A DNA stretch of 64,000 nt from Cytophagales bacterium. GTDB lineage: Bacteria > Bacteroidota > Bacteroidia > Cytophagales > Microscillaceae. The position numbers and the translations under genes were made by a program. The stretch is from the NCBI GenBank assembly GCA_004293905.1, contig RDZE01000015.1, positions 248,001-312,000 on the forward strand, in the 5' to 3' direction. Each line of letters starts with the position of its first letter. Positions within the stretch are counted from its first letter, which is position 1. The notes beneath the pieces were generated by a model. The model was not told the origin of the DNA. It was given only the letters and a program-made list of their open reading frames with translations, and ran no database searches. Positions 56,798 through 63,687 of the stretch are shown here, in pieces.

Positions 56798-56829
56798 AAA
56801 AAAGACCTTCTTTCGGGAAGGTCTTTTTT
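56798..56829. terminator. Bidirectional terminator after the first winged-helix-like gene
   Basis: AAAAAAGACCTTC (56798-56810) and GAAGGTCTTTTTT (56817-56829) form a 13-pair stem with a 6-base loop and flanking A/T runs. It ends transcription of the minus-strand gene that stops at 56857. Confidence 0.85.
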
Positions 56830-56856
56830 GGTTTGTCAGTTGGTAAAAAAGTATTT

Positions 56857-57189
56857 TTACATCATCATTTCGCGGTAAGGAGGGAAAAACTCCGTAGCGC
56901 GGTTGATGTCGCGGAATACATCTTCAACGGCTTTAACGCCTTTGTGCGTGATATTGGCTTGGTACATGCCTCCGTTGCCATTAAAATTACCTTGTGCGTG
57001 CATTTGAATAAAATCGTGCATATATAGGTATTTGTAAGCAGATTGGAAATTTTTGTTACTAATGCCTATTTGCATAGCTAATTGTTGAATGTCCATGATA
57101 TAATCAATATCAGACTGGCTTTGACGGTACATTTCCATTAAAATTTGGAAACGATACATTTGATTTTCGTTTACAACGTTCATTTGCAT
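56857..57189 (-). CDS. Winged-helix-like small protein A
   Basis: 110 residues; a second ATG lies at 57183. It is helical for the first 70 residues, with LAMQIGISNKNFQSAYKYLYMHDFI near 36-60 looking like helix-turn-helix recognition helices, then a beta wing (MYQANITHKGVKAVEDVF) and an unusual conserved end FFPPYREM. It is a clear paralogue of the gene at 57601-57936. A DNA-binding role is inferred from the winged-helix pattern only. Confidence 0.65.
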   Translation of the reverse strand: MQMNVVNENQMYRFQILMEMYRQSQSDIDYIMDIQQLAMQIGISNKNFQSAYKYLYMHDFIQMHAQGNFNGNGGMYQANITHKGVKAVEDVFRDINRATEFFPPYREMMM

Positions 57190-57247
57190 ATATTTAAAAA
57201 AAATTTGAAAAGTGTGAATAAATAATTGACTAATATAAAAATTTAAA

Positions 57248-57604
57248 ATGGATTTACAAAGAGTACATAAATTGCTTCAAAATAAGGCTTATGACTTGTC
57301 TTTAGAGGTGGTTTCCTTGTGTAAAGATATTCATCTGAACTATAAGGAAGACTTTCTAACGGTGCGCCTTCTTGAGCGTGCTACTACTGTGGGCGAGCTT
57401 ATTATAGAGGCTGTAACGCATACAGAGCCACAAAAACGGCGCGCTATTTTGGTAGAAGCACTCAGCACTTTGAACAAGGCTCACTATTGGTTTAATTTGA
57501 CGCATGATAGTGGCTATGTAGGTGCTGACAAGTACAGGGCTTTTCACTTTATTCATAGTGATTTGTCTACTATTTTGCAACAATTGTTAGGAGCTAAAGC
57601 CTAA
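57248..57604 (+). CDS. Four-helix-bundle (23S rRNA IVP/S23-like) protein
   Basis: 118 residues predicted to form four helices (about 1-35, 38-62, 66-100, 103-118). The YDLSLEVVSLCKDI and LVEALSTLNKAHYWFNL segments match the S23/IVP four-helix-bundle family found in 23S rRNA intervening sequences and as free-standing genes. It is the only plus-strand gene of the region and lies between two paralogous minus-strand genes, overlapping the end of the second by 4 bases. No rRNA or reverse transcriptase is nearby, so its role is open. Confidence 0.75.
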   Translation: MDLQRVHKLLQNKAYDLSLEVVSLCKDIHLNYKEDFLTVRLLERATTVGELIIEAVTHTEPQKRRAILVEALSTLNKAHYWFNLTHDSGYVGADKYRAFHFIHSDLSTILQQLLGAKA

Positions 57605-57936
57605 AAAATCATCTCACGGTAAGGAGGGAAATAATAGGTAGGCTCTTGGTCGTTGTTATAAACATCTTCTATGGCTTTGATGCCTTTGTGTGTGATGCTG
57701 GCGTAGTAGTGCGGGTTTCCTTGAAAACTACCGTAGCTACTCATGGGGCGTATTTTGATGAGTTCTTCCATGTGTAGGTATTTCCAAGCGGTCATGAAAG
57801 AGCGCAATCCTATGCCTTCGTTGATGGCTAATGACTGTAGGTCAGTGGCAAAATCTACGTTGGCATCGCTTCGTTTGTAAAGTTCCATTAGGATTTTGAA
57901 ACGAATCATTTTTTTTTCAAAAATTAGATTGACCAT
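57601..57936 (-). CDS. Winged-helix-like small protein B (paralogue of A)
   Basis: 111 residues. It aligns with protein A over its whole length, sharing IRFKILMELY against YRFQILMEMY at the start, AWKYLHM against AYKYLYM in the middle, ITHKGIKAIEDVY and the end YFPPYREM. The loop before the wing is longer and Ser/Gly-rich (PMSSYGSFQGNP). It is the last gene of the six-gene run that starts with the SpoIIE phosphatase at 61153, 45 bases after the SpoIIAA-like gene. Confidence 0.65.
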   Translation of the reverse strand: MVNLIFEKKMIRFKILMELYKRSDANVDFATDLQSLAINEGIGLRSFMTAWKYLHMEELIKIRPMSSYGSFQGNPHYYASITHKGIKAIEDVYNNDQEPTYYFPPYREMIF

Positions 57937-57981
57937 AATAGTTATAAAATAGAGTTTAGGGTGAATGAAAAAATTTTATCT

Positions 57982-58434
57982 TTAGTTCTCGATGGCTTCG
58001 CGAATGGTTTCTGTGTTTTGAATATCCATCTGGTGGCAAAGGCTATCGGGGTATTTATTTTTTATTTCGTTTCTTCCAGCTTCTATGGCTTTTCTGAACC
58101 ATAGGTCTTTGGTGAAGAGTTTTCGGTGAGTACGCAGTCCAAATTTTTCGTATATTTTGGGTTTCCAAACCACGTAGTACCATTCCATAGAGGGTTGGTG
58201 AAATACGCTGATGGCTCTTTTGTCGAAAATGAATTTTTCGCAGGGGTATTGTTTTAGTAATAGCCCTTTTTGGAGTAGCAAATTTTTAAAATCCTCGATG
58301 GGTATATAGGGTTGAATTATTTGGCAAATGAATATTTGGGTACGTTGGCTTACGTAGATTTTACCTACTTTGTCTTCGTATTTGAGCTCAAAGCCATATT
58401 CTTGCATTGCCTTTTCATCATCTGTAGTCATCAT
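57982..58434 (-). CDS. SpoIIAA-like small protein of the phosphatase run
   Basis: 150 residues. The pattern resembles the protein at 56101: IFICQIIQ strand, EKFIFDKRAISVF near 65-77, then WYYVVWKPKIYEKFG near 84-98 and a helical basic end. SpoIIAA-like domains are usually targets or competitors in phosphatase-controlled partner switches. It lies 25 bases downstream of the degenerate SpoIIE-fold gene. No conserved phospho-Ser site is visible. Family assignment is moderate. Confidence 0.5.
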   Translation of the reverse strand: MMTTDDEKAMQEYGFELKYEDKVGKIYVSQRTQIFICQIIQPYIPIEDFKNLLLQKGLLLKQYPCEKFIFDKRAISVFHQPSMEWYYVVWKPKIYEKFGLRTHRKLFTKDLWFRKAIEAGRNEIKNKYPDSLCHQMDIQNTETIREAIEN

Positions 58435-58459
58435 ATAATTATGAAAGCGTTATTGGTAT

Positions 58460-60046
58460 TTAGATTCTGAAACTAAGTAAAATGAAATCGTCTAAGTTGT
58501 TTTTTTGTATTTCTGTTAGGTTTTCGAGGTTTTCTTTTTGTTCGTTGAAGGGTAGATGTTTTTGTTTTTCTAATTGTGTTTGTAGTGTTTCTATGAAATT
58601 GTTTTTTTCTACACTTTCTTGGTAAAAGGCGGGCAGAAAGAAGTTTGTTCCTTTTCTGATAGGCATGATGGTTTTATTGATTTTTACTTTATGGCTATTT
58701 TTGCCCAATTTCCAATCTTGCCCACTGATGATTTGGAAGTTATCGGCTCTTTGTACCATTAGGTTGAAGCCAAAACCTGCAAAATAGAGTGTAGTATTGA
58801 GCGAATCGATGACGCAAAGGGCTATCTTTATTTCTTGTTCTTGTGAGATGGCTTCGCTTTTATAAAGTTCTTCTATGCGGAAGTGCAATCTTTCGATGAT
58901 GCGCTCAATGTCGATACTGATTTTATTTTCTAAAATGATATGATTGAGTAAAAAATTGAGTGTTAAGGTTAGTGTTGAACTTTGTTGGCTTGTATTTCCG
59001 CAATTCACCACTGCTAAGTAGTTGAGCCCCATTTTTTCGCCTACCCAAAAGAATGAGTTGTGTTGTTTTTCGGGTTGCCAATAGTATGATTGTGTAATGG
59101 CTTTTTCGAGGTCTTTTTGTGAGCAGAATATATTTTGACGTAGTATATCCCAATCGACAGCGGTATTGTTGTTTTTATATTCTGCAAGTATTTGCTCCAT
59201 CGTTTCTCGTTCTTTTTGGGCAAATTGCTGTTGAGAAATGAGCATGCTCTCAAAGTTTTCTTTTTGTTGTTGTGTAACTTGTCTTTGCTCAGCTATGATA
59301 TGCTGTAATTCTTCTTTTTCTTTGCTCAGCGTTTGGTTTTGGTTTTGTAGGTCAGTATTTTTTTGTTTTATACTACTAATTTCTTGTGTTTGACTGTTTG
59401 CTGTGGCAAGTTGTTGCTTGAGTTGTGATAACTCTTGGGTTTGTGTTTTATATTGCTCTACTATTTTTTTAAGCTCATTGAGTTCTTGTGCTTGACCGTT
59501 TGCGGTAGCAAGTTGCTGTTTGAGTTGGGCTATCTCTTGAGTTTGTGTTTGGTGCTGTGTAGCTATTTTTTTAAGCTCATTGAGTTCTTGTGCTTGACCG
59601 TTTGCGGTAGCAAGTTGCCGTTTGAGTTGGGCTATCTCTTGAGTTTGTGTTTGGTGCTGTGTAGCTATTTTTTTAAGCTCATTGAGTTCTTGTGCTTGAC
59701 CGTTTGCGGTAGCGAGTTGCTGTTTGAGTTGGGCTATCTCTTTTTGTAGTTTAGGATTTGTATTTTGTTCATTGCTATCTTGTTTTGCAACATTTTTTGA
59801 GTTGTTTTTAAGTTGTTCGTTTTCTTTTTCTAAATGCGATACTGTGAGTGTGAACATTTTAGCTTGAGCCACTATTTTTTCTTGCAGTTGTTTGTTTTCT
59901 TCTATTATTTCTATCATTTTTTGATGTATAGGCTCATGCATGCCTTCTATGTAGGCTTGTGAAGGAATTTGTGCAACTCCTAAAAGGGTCAAATCTTGCA
60001 AAAATTCTCTGATGACTTTTAGTATAATGATGTCTTCTTTTTCCAT
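58460..60046 (-). CDS. Coiled-coil protein with degenerate SpoIIE/PP2C domain (pseudophosphatase)
   Basis: 528 residues from the ATG at 60046; the longer frame runs into the upstream gene. About 30-300 is coiled coil, with three near-identical 34-residue repeats (ELNELKKIATQHQTQTQEIA then QLKRQLATANGQAQ). The last 230 residues follow the SpoIIE fold in order, but the metal motifs have changed: SGDFYW to NSFFWVG, ADCTGHGVPGA to VNCGNTSQQSS, TDGYADQ to LPAFYQES and TDDIL to LDDFIL. FAGFGFNLMV still matches FAGARRPLWLF. It should bind but not cleave phosphoprotein partners. This is inference from lost ligands. Confidence 0.65.
   Translation of the reverse strand: MEKEDIIILKVIREFLQDLTLLGVAQIPSQAYIEGMHEPIHQKMIEIIEENKQLQEKIVAQAKMFTLTVSHLEKENEQLKNNSKNVAKQDSNEQNTNPKLQKEIAQLKQQLATANGQAQELNELKKIATQHQTQTQEIAQLKRQLATANGQAQELNELKKIATQHQTQTQEIAQLKQQLATANGQAQELNELKKIVEQYKTQTQELSQLKQQLATANSQTQEISSIKQKNTDLQNQNQTLSKEKEELQHIIAEQRQVTQQQKENFESMLISQQQFAQKERETMEQILAEYKNNNTAVDWDILRQNIFCSQKDLEKAITQSYYWQPEKQHNSFFWVGEKMGLNYLAVVNCGNTSQQSSTLTLTLNFLLNHIILENKISIDIERIIERLHFRIEELYKSEAISQEQEIKIALCVIDSLNTTLYFAGFGFNLMVQRADNFQIISGQDWKLGKNSHKVKINKTIMPIRKGTNFFLPAFYQESVEKNNFIETLQTQLEKQKHLPFNEQKENLENLTEIQKNNLDDFILLSFRI
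59471..59745. repeat. 102-base tandem repeat array in the pseudophosphatase gene
   Basis: Copies start at 59471, 59573 and 59675; the first two are 102 bases with one mismatch, the third is identical except one base until it diverges near 59742. Units are 34 codons, so copy-number changes keep frame. A more diverged unit precedes them (about 59369-59470). Confidence 0.9.
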
Positions 60047-60068
60047 AAGGCTTCGATTGGGTAAAAAA

Positions 60069-60353
60069 TTAGAAACTATCAAAGTCAAAATCGTCAAATG
60101 TGGTTTTATCGTCTATTGGAGCTTTGTTGTCCTTTTTTTGTATTTCATTGATAAGTTCTAATATGTGCTGTGGTGTTTGTTTGTTATTAATTATTTGATG
60201 ATTGGTCGGTTGGTTAGTTTTGAGAATTGGTTGAGGTTTGTATGAGGGTTCGTATTTCTCGATGAGATAGTCTATGAGGAAAATAGCCAAGTTGAGGTCT
60301 TCTGACCATTGCATTTTTTCATCGTTTTGGTTGTATGGTTCAGTATTATTCAT
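60069..60353 (-). CDS. Small acidic-tailed hypothetical protein
   Basis: 94 residues from the ATG at 60353, which overlaps the upstream gene by 8 bases (ATGAATAA); an ATG 30 bases earlier is also in frame. A short helix (WSEDLNLAIFLIDYLIEKY) is followed by a Pro/Gln/Asn-rich linker and a TTFDDFDFDSF tail that looks like a short linear binding motif. It may bridge its two neighbours. No family is recognised. Confidence 0.5.
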   Translation of the reverse strand: MNNTEPYNQNDEKMQWSEDLNLAIFLIDYLIEKYEPSYKPQPILKTNQPTNHQIINNKQTPQHILELINEIQKKDNKAPIDDKTTFDDFDFDSF

Positions 60354-61080
60354 TTGTGCTATTGTTTTGTTTGGCTGTTCCATGAATGTGTTCGATGAGC
60401 ATCTCTATTTTATTGAGCAATTTGGTGATGTAGTAGCTATTGGCACTAATTTCAGACATTATCTTCTCGGTATTGATTTGAAAATCGCTGAATACGTGGT
60501 GTAGTTCATTGACTTTTCCTTTCAGGTATTGCACATCTTGAGCGATGGCTTCTTGGTTGGTGTTATTGGCATTTTGTTGTATAAGTTCTTTTATTTCTTC
60601 CCAATGGTTATTGGTATGATTGGGTTGTTGTATTGCGGTGATATTTTGGTCTATATGGTTGATTTTTTCATAGAGTTGTTGTATTTTTTCATGAGGGTTG
60701 TATTGCTCTATATAAGTAGAGAGGTCTTGTGGGCTTTGGTTTTGGTTGAGTTTGTTTTCGAGGCTATTTATAATTTGGCTAAATTCTGTTATTTTGGTAT
60801 ATATTTTCTCGTTTGTTTCGTTGTTTTTATGGATTTCTTTTTGCAAGTTTTCTTGGTTTTGTTTTAGTGCCTCCCAATTGTTTTCATTTGGTTTTATATG
60901 GTTGCTATTTATCTCATAATCAAGTTTTTGATTATCTTTTTCGAGACCTAAAAATTCATCTATCTTTCTCATTTCTGAAGCTACATCTATGATAGTATTA
61001 TCAACGATGTTGAGGTTATCAGTTTTTTGGTTGATAAAGTCGAAAAATTTCTTTTTATTTTGGTATGAATTATTTTCCAT
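60346..61080 (-). CDS. Asn/Gln-rich coiled-coil protein
   Basis: 244 residues, no signal peptide. Two coiled-coil blocks (about 70-110 and 130-225) separate Asn-rich linkers; the composition is strongly Asn, Gln, Glu and Lys. The last helix (about 205-235) contains ANSYYITKLLNKIEMLIEHI. It is the second gene of the six-gene run and lies 72 bases downstream of the SpoIIE phosphatase gene. A scaffolding role is possible but unproven. Confidence 0.55.
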   Translation of the reverse strand: MENNSYQNKKKFFDFINQKTDNLNIVDNTIIDVASEMRKIDEFLGLEKDNQKLDYEINSNHIKPNENNWEALKQNQENLQKEIHKNNETNEKIYTKITEFSQIINSLENKLNQNQSPQDLSTYIEQYNPHEKIQQLYEKINHIDQNITAIQQPNHTNNHWEEIKELIQQNANNTNQEAIAQDVQYLKGKVNELHHVFSDFQINTEKIMSEISANSYYITKLLNKIEMLIEHIHGTAKQNNSTNE

Positions 61081-61152
61081 TTTTATATTGTTTTCGAACC
61101 ATATTTTATGTATATCTAATATTGTTCCATTTTTATATTTTTAGTACTTTTT

Positions 61153-62475
61153 TTATATTTTTATTCCCATTACTAAGATATCATCTATTTGTTGAGCTCC
61201 ATTTAACCATTCTTCTAAATTATTTTCAATGATTTCTATTTGTTCTTGACAGTTTTTTTGGTGTATGTTGAGCAAAAGTTCTTTCAATCTTGATGACATA
61301 AACCGTCTTCCTCTGAGTCCGCCGAATTGGTCTTGGTATCCATCGGAGTACATATAAATAGTATAATCGCTTTGGTCGGAGAGCATTATGGTTTGGTCTG
61401 TAAAGTTTTTGGCAATTTGCCTTTCTTTGTAGCCGCCTACACCTCTTTTATCAGCTTTGTACTCTATGAGTTCTCCATCTTTGATGAGTATGAGAGGGTT
61501 GTGCGCACCTGCATATTTGATTGTTTTTTGGTTTTTATCAATTATGCAAACTGCTGCGTCCATTCCATCATTGTTGTTTCCATCTGCATTTTGCTTCAAT
61601 ATGATATTTAAGCCTTTATCTAAGTAGTTAAGTAATTTGGCGGGGCTTATTGTTTTTTTAGTTCTTGTAAATTCTCTGATGAGGTTGATGCAGAGCATGC
61701 TCATGAGTGCTCCCGGCACGCCGTGTCCTGTGCAATCAGCGGCAATAATGACAATTCTTTCACCCTCTACCTGAAACCAATAGAAGTCGCCTGATACGAT
61801 GTCTTTGGGTTGGTAAAAAATGAATGCGTCTTTGGTGAAACTTTTGAGTATATTAGTATTAGGAAGCATTGCTTCTTGTATTCTTTGGGCATAGTTGATG
61901 CTTGCCGTGATGTCGGAGTAGGCAAGGTCTATTTCGCCGAAAGCGTCTTCGATGATTTTTTTCTGTTGGCTCAGTTCTATTTCGCTTTTCTCGAGTTCTT
62001 TGATGGTAACTTCGAGGTATTGCTTTTGCATTTCTATTTCATCATTGTTATCTTGAAGTTCTTTAATCATCGCCTCGAGATACTGCTTCTGCATTTCTAT
62101 TTCATCATTATTGTCTAATAGTTTTTTGATGGTGGAGCGTAGTTCTTCTGATTGCAGTTTTATTTTTTTGTTTTTTCTTCTGAGTTGTTGGTTTTTTTGT
62201 TTTACTTGTTCTTTTTGTAATTCATTTTCTTCAATGACTTTTGCCATATATTCACTGGTTTGAATGAACATATTTTTTTGTGCTTCTACATATTCCTTCA
62301 AATAATCATATTCGTTTTCTTTTCTTTGTAGTGTATTTTGTGTGTCTTTTAGCTCTATAGACAAAAGATTGACTTCAAGCTCTTTTTCAGCCAATAATGC
62401 ACGTAGTTTTTCTATTTCCTCCTGTTGGGAGGTAGTAGATGCATTAGAATCTAATATTTTGTCTATTTTTGTCAA
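61153..62475 (-). CDS. Coiled-coil SpoIIE-type serine phosphatase
   Basis: 440 residues, soluble. About 15-195 is a coiled coil with two near-identical MQKQYLEAMIKELQDNNDEIE-type heptad blocks, then a SpoIIE domain (about 200-440). Metal motifs are intact: VSGDFYW, ADCTGHGVPGA, MYSDGYQDQ and IDDILV. The start is a TTG at 62475: an in-frame stop lies just upstream at 62487-62485 and no ATG appears in the first 60 codons. It is the first gene of a six-gene run with a pseudophosphatase and SpoIIAA-like protein. Confidence 0.88.
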   Translation of the reverse strand: MTKIDKILDSNASTTSQQEEIEKLRALLAEKELEVNLLSIELKDTQNTLQRKENEYDYLKEYVEAQKNMFIQTSEYMAKVIEENELQKEQVKQKNQQLRRKNKKIKLQSEELRSTIKKLLDNNDEIEMQKQYLEAMIKELQDNNDEIEMQKQYLEVTIKELEKSEIELSQQKKIIEDAFGEIDLAYSDITASINYAQRIQEAMLPNTNILKSFTKDAFIFYQPKDIVSGDFYWFQVEGERIVIIAADCTGHGVPGALMSMLCINLIREFTRTKKTISPAKLLNYLDKGLNIILKQNADGNNNDGMDAAVCIIDKNQKTIKYAGAHNPLILIKDGELIEYKADKRGVGGYKERQIAKNFTDQTIMLSDQSDYTIYMYSDGYQDQFGGLRGRRFMSSRLKELLLNIHQKNCQEQIEIIENNLEEWLNGAQQIDDILVMGIKI

Positions 62476-62512
62476 TGTTATTATTTATAAAATTATTTTA
62501 CTTTACCGAAAT

Positions 62513-63220
62513 ATGTTATCACATTTAAGTTTATTACATAGCCTTGTTTTATCTTGGCTTGAACGCATAGGAGCTCGGACGTTGGCAGTACCTTCTGAAT
62601 TGGCTTTGATGGAGGCTACAGTCAAAGGTGAGCAAGCTGAGATGCGTAGTTGGGCTTGGGAGCAAGATTTTTTTCACTACATTCGGCTGAGTTACTTTCG
62701 AAGTAAACAGCGCGTAGAGATGCTCAATTTAACTCTTTACCCACGTATTGAGTATGAAATTCCCATGTTTGCGACTGATTTTGTGATAGTGGGCGACCGT
62801 TTAAGGATAGGGTTGATAGATGCTATGCCTTTATTAGATACTGCCGAATATCAGGCGCATTGGGTTACTCCTTTTGCTCCTTTGTATGCAAAAAGCAAGG
62901 CTTTGGCGGTGCAGTATGAGCGAAAATTGGATTGGAGTTTTCGCTATTTGAGCCCTCATGCTTGTATGGCTACCCAATTAGAGTTGAATCAATTGCCTGC
63001 TTTGTTTGAGTTATGGGAGGCTTATTTTTCTTTGTATTGGCAACTTTTGAACAATACGCCTCAACACACTTCGGCAGATTTTCAATCTTTAGTGCAGCAT
63101 TGGCAGCAAGACTATAATACATCGCATTTAGCCGTTGAGCACGATAGAAACCCTTTGATGCATTACTTTGGTACAGAATTGGGTAAGCGTTATCATGAGG
63201 AGTTTCTATTCCGTTTATGA
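62513..63220 (+). CDS. Probable ferredoxin-dependent bilin reductase (HY2 family)
   Basis: 235 residues from the ATG at 62513; the upstream frame lies inside the phosphatase gene. The order of motifs fits HY2-family reductases: IRLSYFRSKQRVEMLNLTLYP (about 57-77), PMFATDFV with Asp89 in the place of the PcyA catalytic Asp105, a LIDAMPL strand near 101-107, and an end HDRNPLMHYFGTELGKRY then LFRL. Asn72 stands where PcyA has His88, as recalled for PebA/PebB/HY2-type enzymes. Length is right (230-260). It would reduce biliverdin to an open-chain bilin. No haem oxygenase or phytochrome is in the window. Confidence 0.65.
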   Translation: MLSHLSLLHSLVLSWLERIGARTLAVPSELALMEATVKGEQAEMRSWAWEQDFFHYIRLSYFRSKQRVEMLNLTLYPRIEYEIPMFATDFVIVGDRLRIGLIDAMPLLDTAEYQAHWVTPFAPLYAKSKALAVQYERKLDWSFRYLSPHACMATQLELNQLPALFELWEAYFSLYWQLLNNTPQHTSADFQSLVQHWQQDYNTSHLAVEHDRNPLMHYFGTELGKRYHEEFLFRL

Positions 63221-63223
63221 TTG

Positions 63224-63658
63224 TCAGACTTCGAGAGCTGGCTTGCTTAGTGCAGTATCTGCATATTTTTCGGGCAGTAGCCATGCTTTTGCCTCAAGTT
63301 CGTCATTGAAGAAGGCAATATCTACTTGGTATTTCTGAATGTATGTAGAAATGATGCGCACAGAGATACGGTTGAAGATATTTTTTGCTACAATTACGGC
63401 TATTTTCTTTACGCCTGACGAAACGGCTTGTATCGCTTTGGGCAACCACTCTTCTACTGTCCAATCTTGGTCTTCATTGATGATGTTTTCACTTTCTTTG
63501 TAGTTGAGTAACCATAGGGCATTTTCGTTTTTTTCGATGAGTTGTAAAAAATCTTGATGCCCTTTGCGATAGTCTATGGTATCTAATAGTCCTAACCATT
63601 CCATAATGGCAATGGAATCGTTGGTTTGCACTTTTAAATAATTGTTTTCTGTTTCCAT
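63224..63658 (-). CDS. SpoIIAA-like small protein (tandem copy 1)
   Basis: 144 residues from the ATG at 63658; the earlier frame is AT-rich and overlaps the neighbour. Features follow the SpoIIAA-like pattern: ALWLLNYKES near 50-59, WTVEEWLPKAI near 68-78, VKKIAVIVAKNIFNRISVRII near 84-104, and a C-terminal IAFFNDELEAKAWLLPE. It aligns along its length with the partial gene at 63688. It is convergent with the bilin reductase gene, 3 bases apart at the ends. Confidence 0.65.
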   Translation of the reverse strand: METENNYLKVQTNDSIAIMEWLGLLDTIDYRKGHQDFLQLIEKNENALWLLNYKESENIINEDQDWTVEEWLPKAIQAVSSGVKKIAVIVAKNIFNRISVRIISTYIQKYQVDIAFFNDELEAKAWLLPEKYADTALSKPALEV

Positions 63659-63687
63659 TGTGAATGTAGTTATATTGGTTGTTGTTT

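Larger units (their letters stand above)
56515..56856. other. Gene-free region with inverted repeat and terminator
   Basis: The only gap over 300 bases. It contains a perfect 14-base inverted repeat at 56647-56701 (with a -7-like TAGTTTTG in its right arm) and a terminator at 56798-56829. The rest is AT-rich with no supported ORF; the open minus frame to 56658 was rejected as a start extension. Confidence 0.7.

Noticed and set aside
56515-56856. An rRNA or tRNA fragment in the gene-free region
   Set aside because: It is AT-rich with no cloverleaf or rRNA-like segments; only a terminator and an inverted repeat are visible.
57248-57604. A diversity-generating retroelement (the four-helix bundle resembles Avd)
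   Set aside because: No reverse transcriptase, template or variable repeat was found nearby.
59471-59745. A CRISPR-like repeat array
   Set aside because: Units are 102 bases with no unique spacers and they lie in frame inside a coiled-coil gene.
62970-63284. A minus-strand ORF over the bilin reductase gene
   Set aside because: It is a shadow frame, overlapping a coding region with clear motifs.
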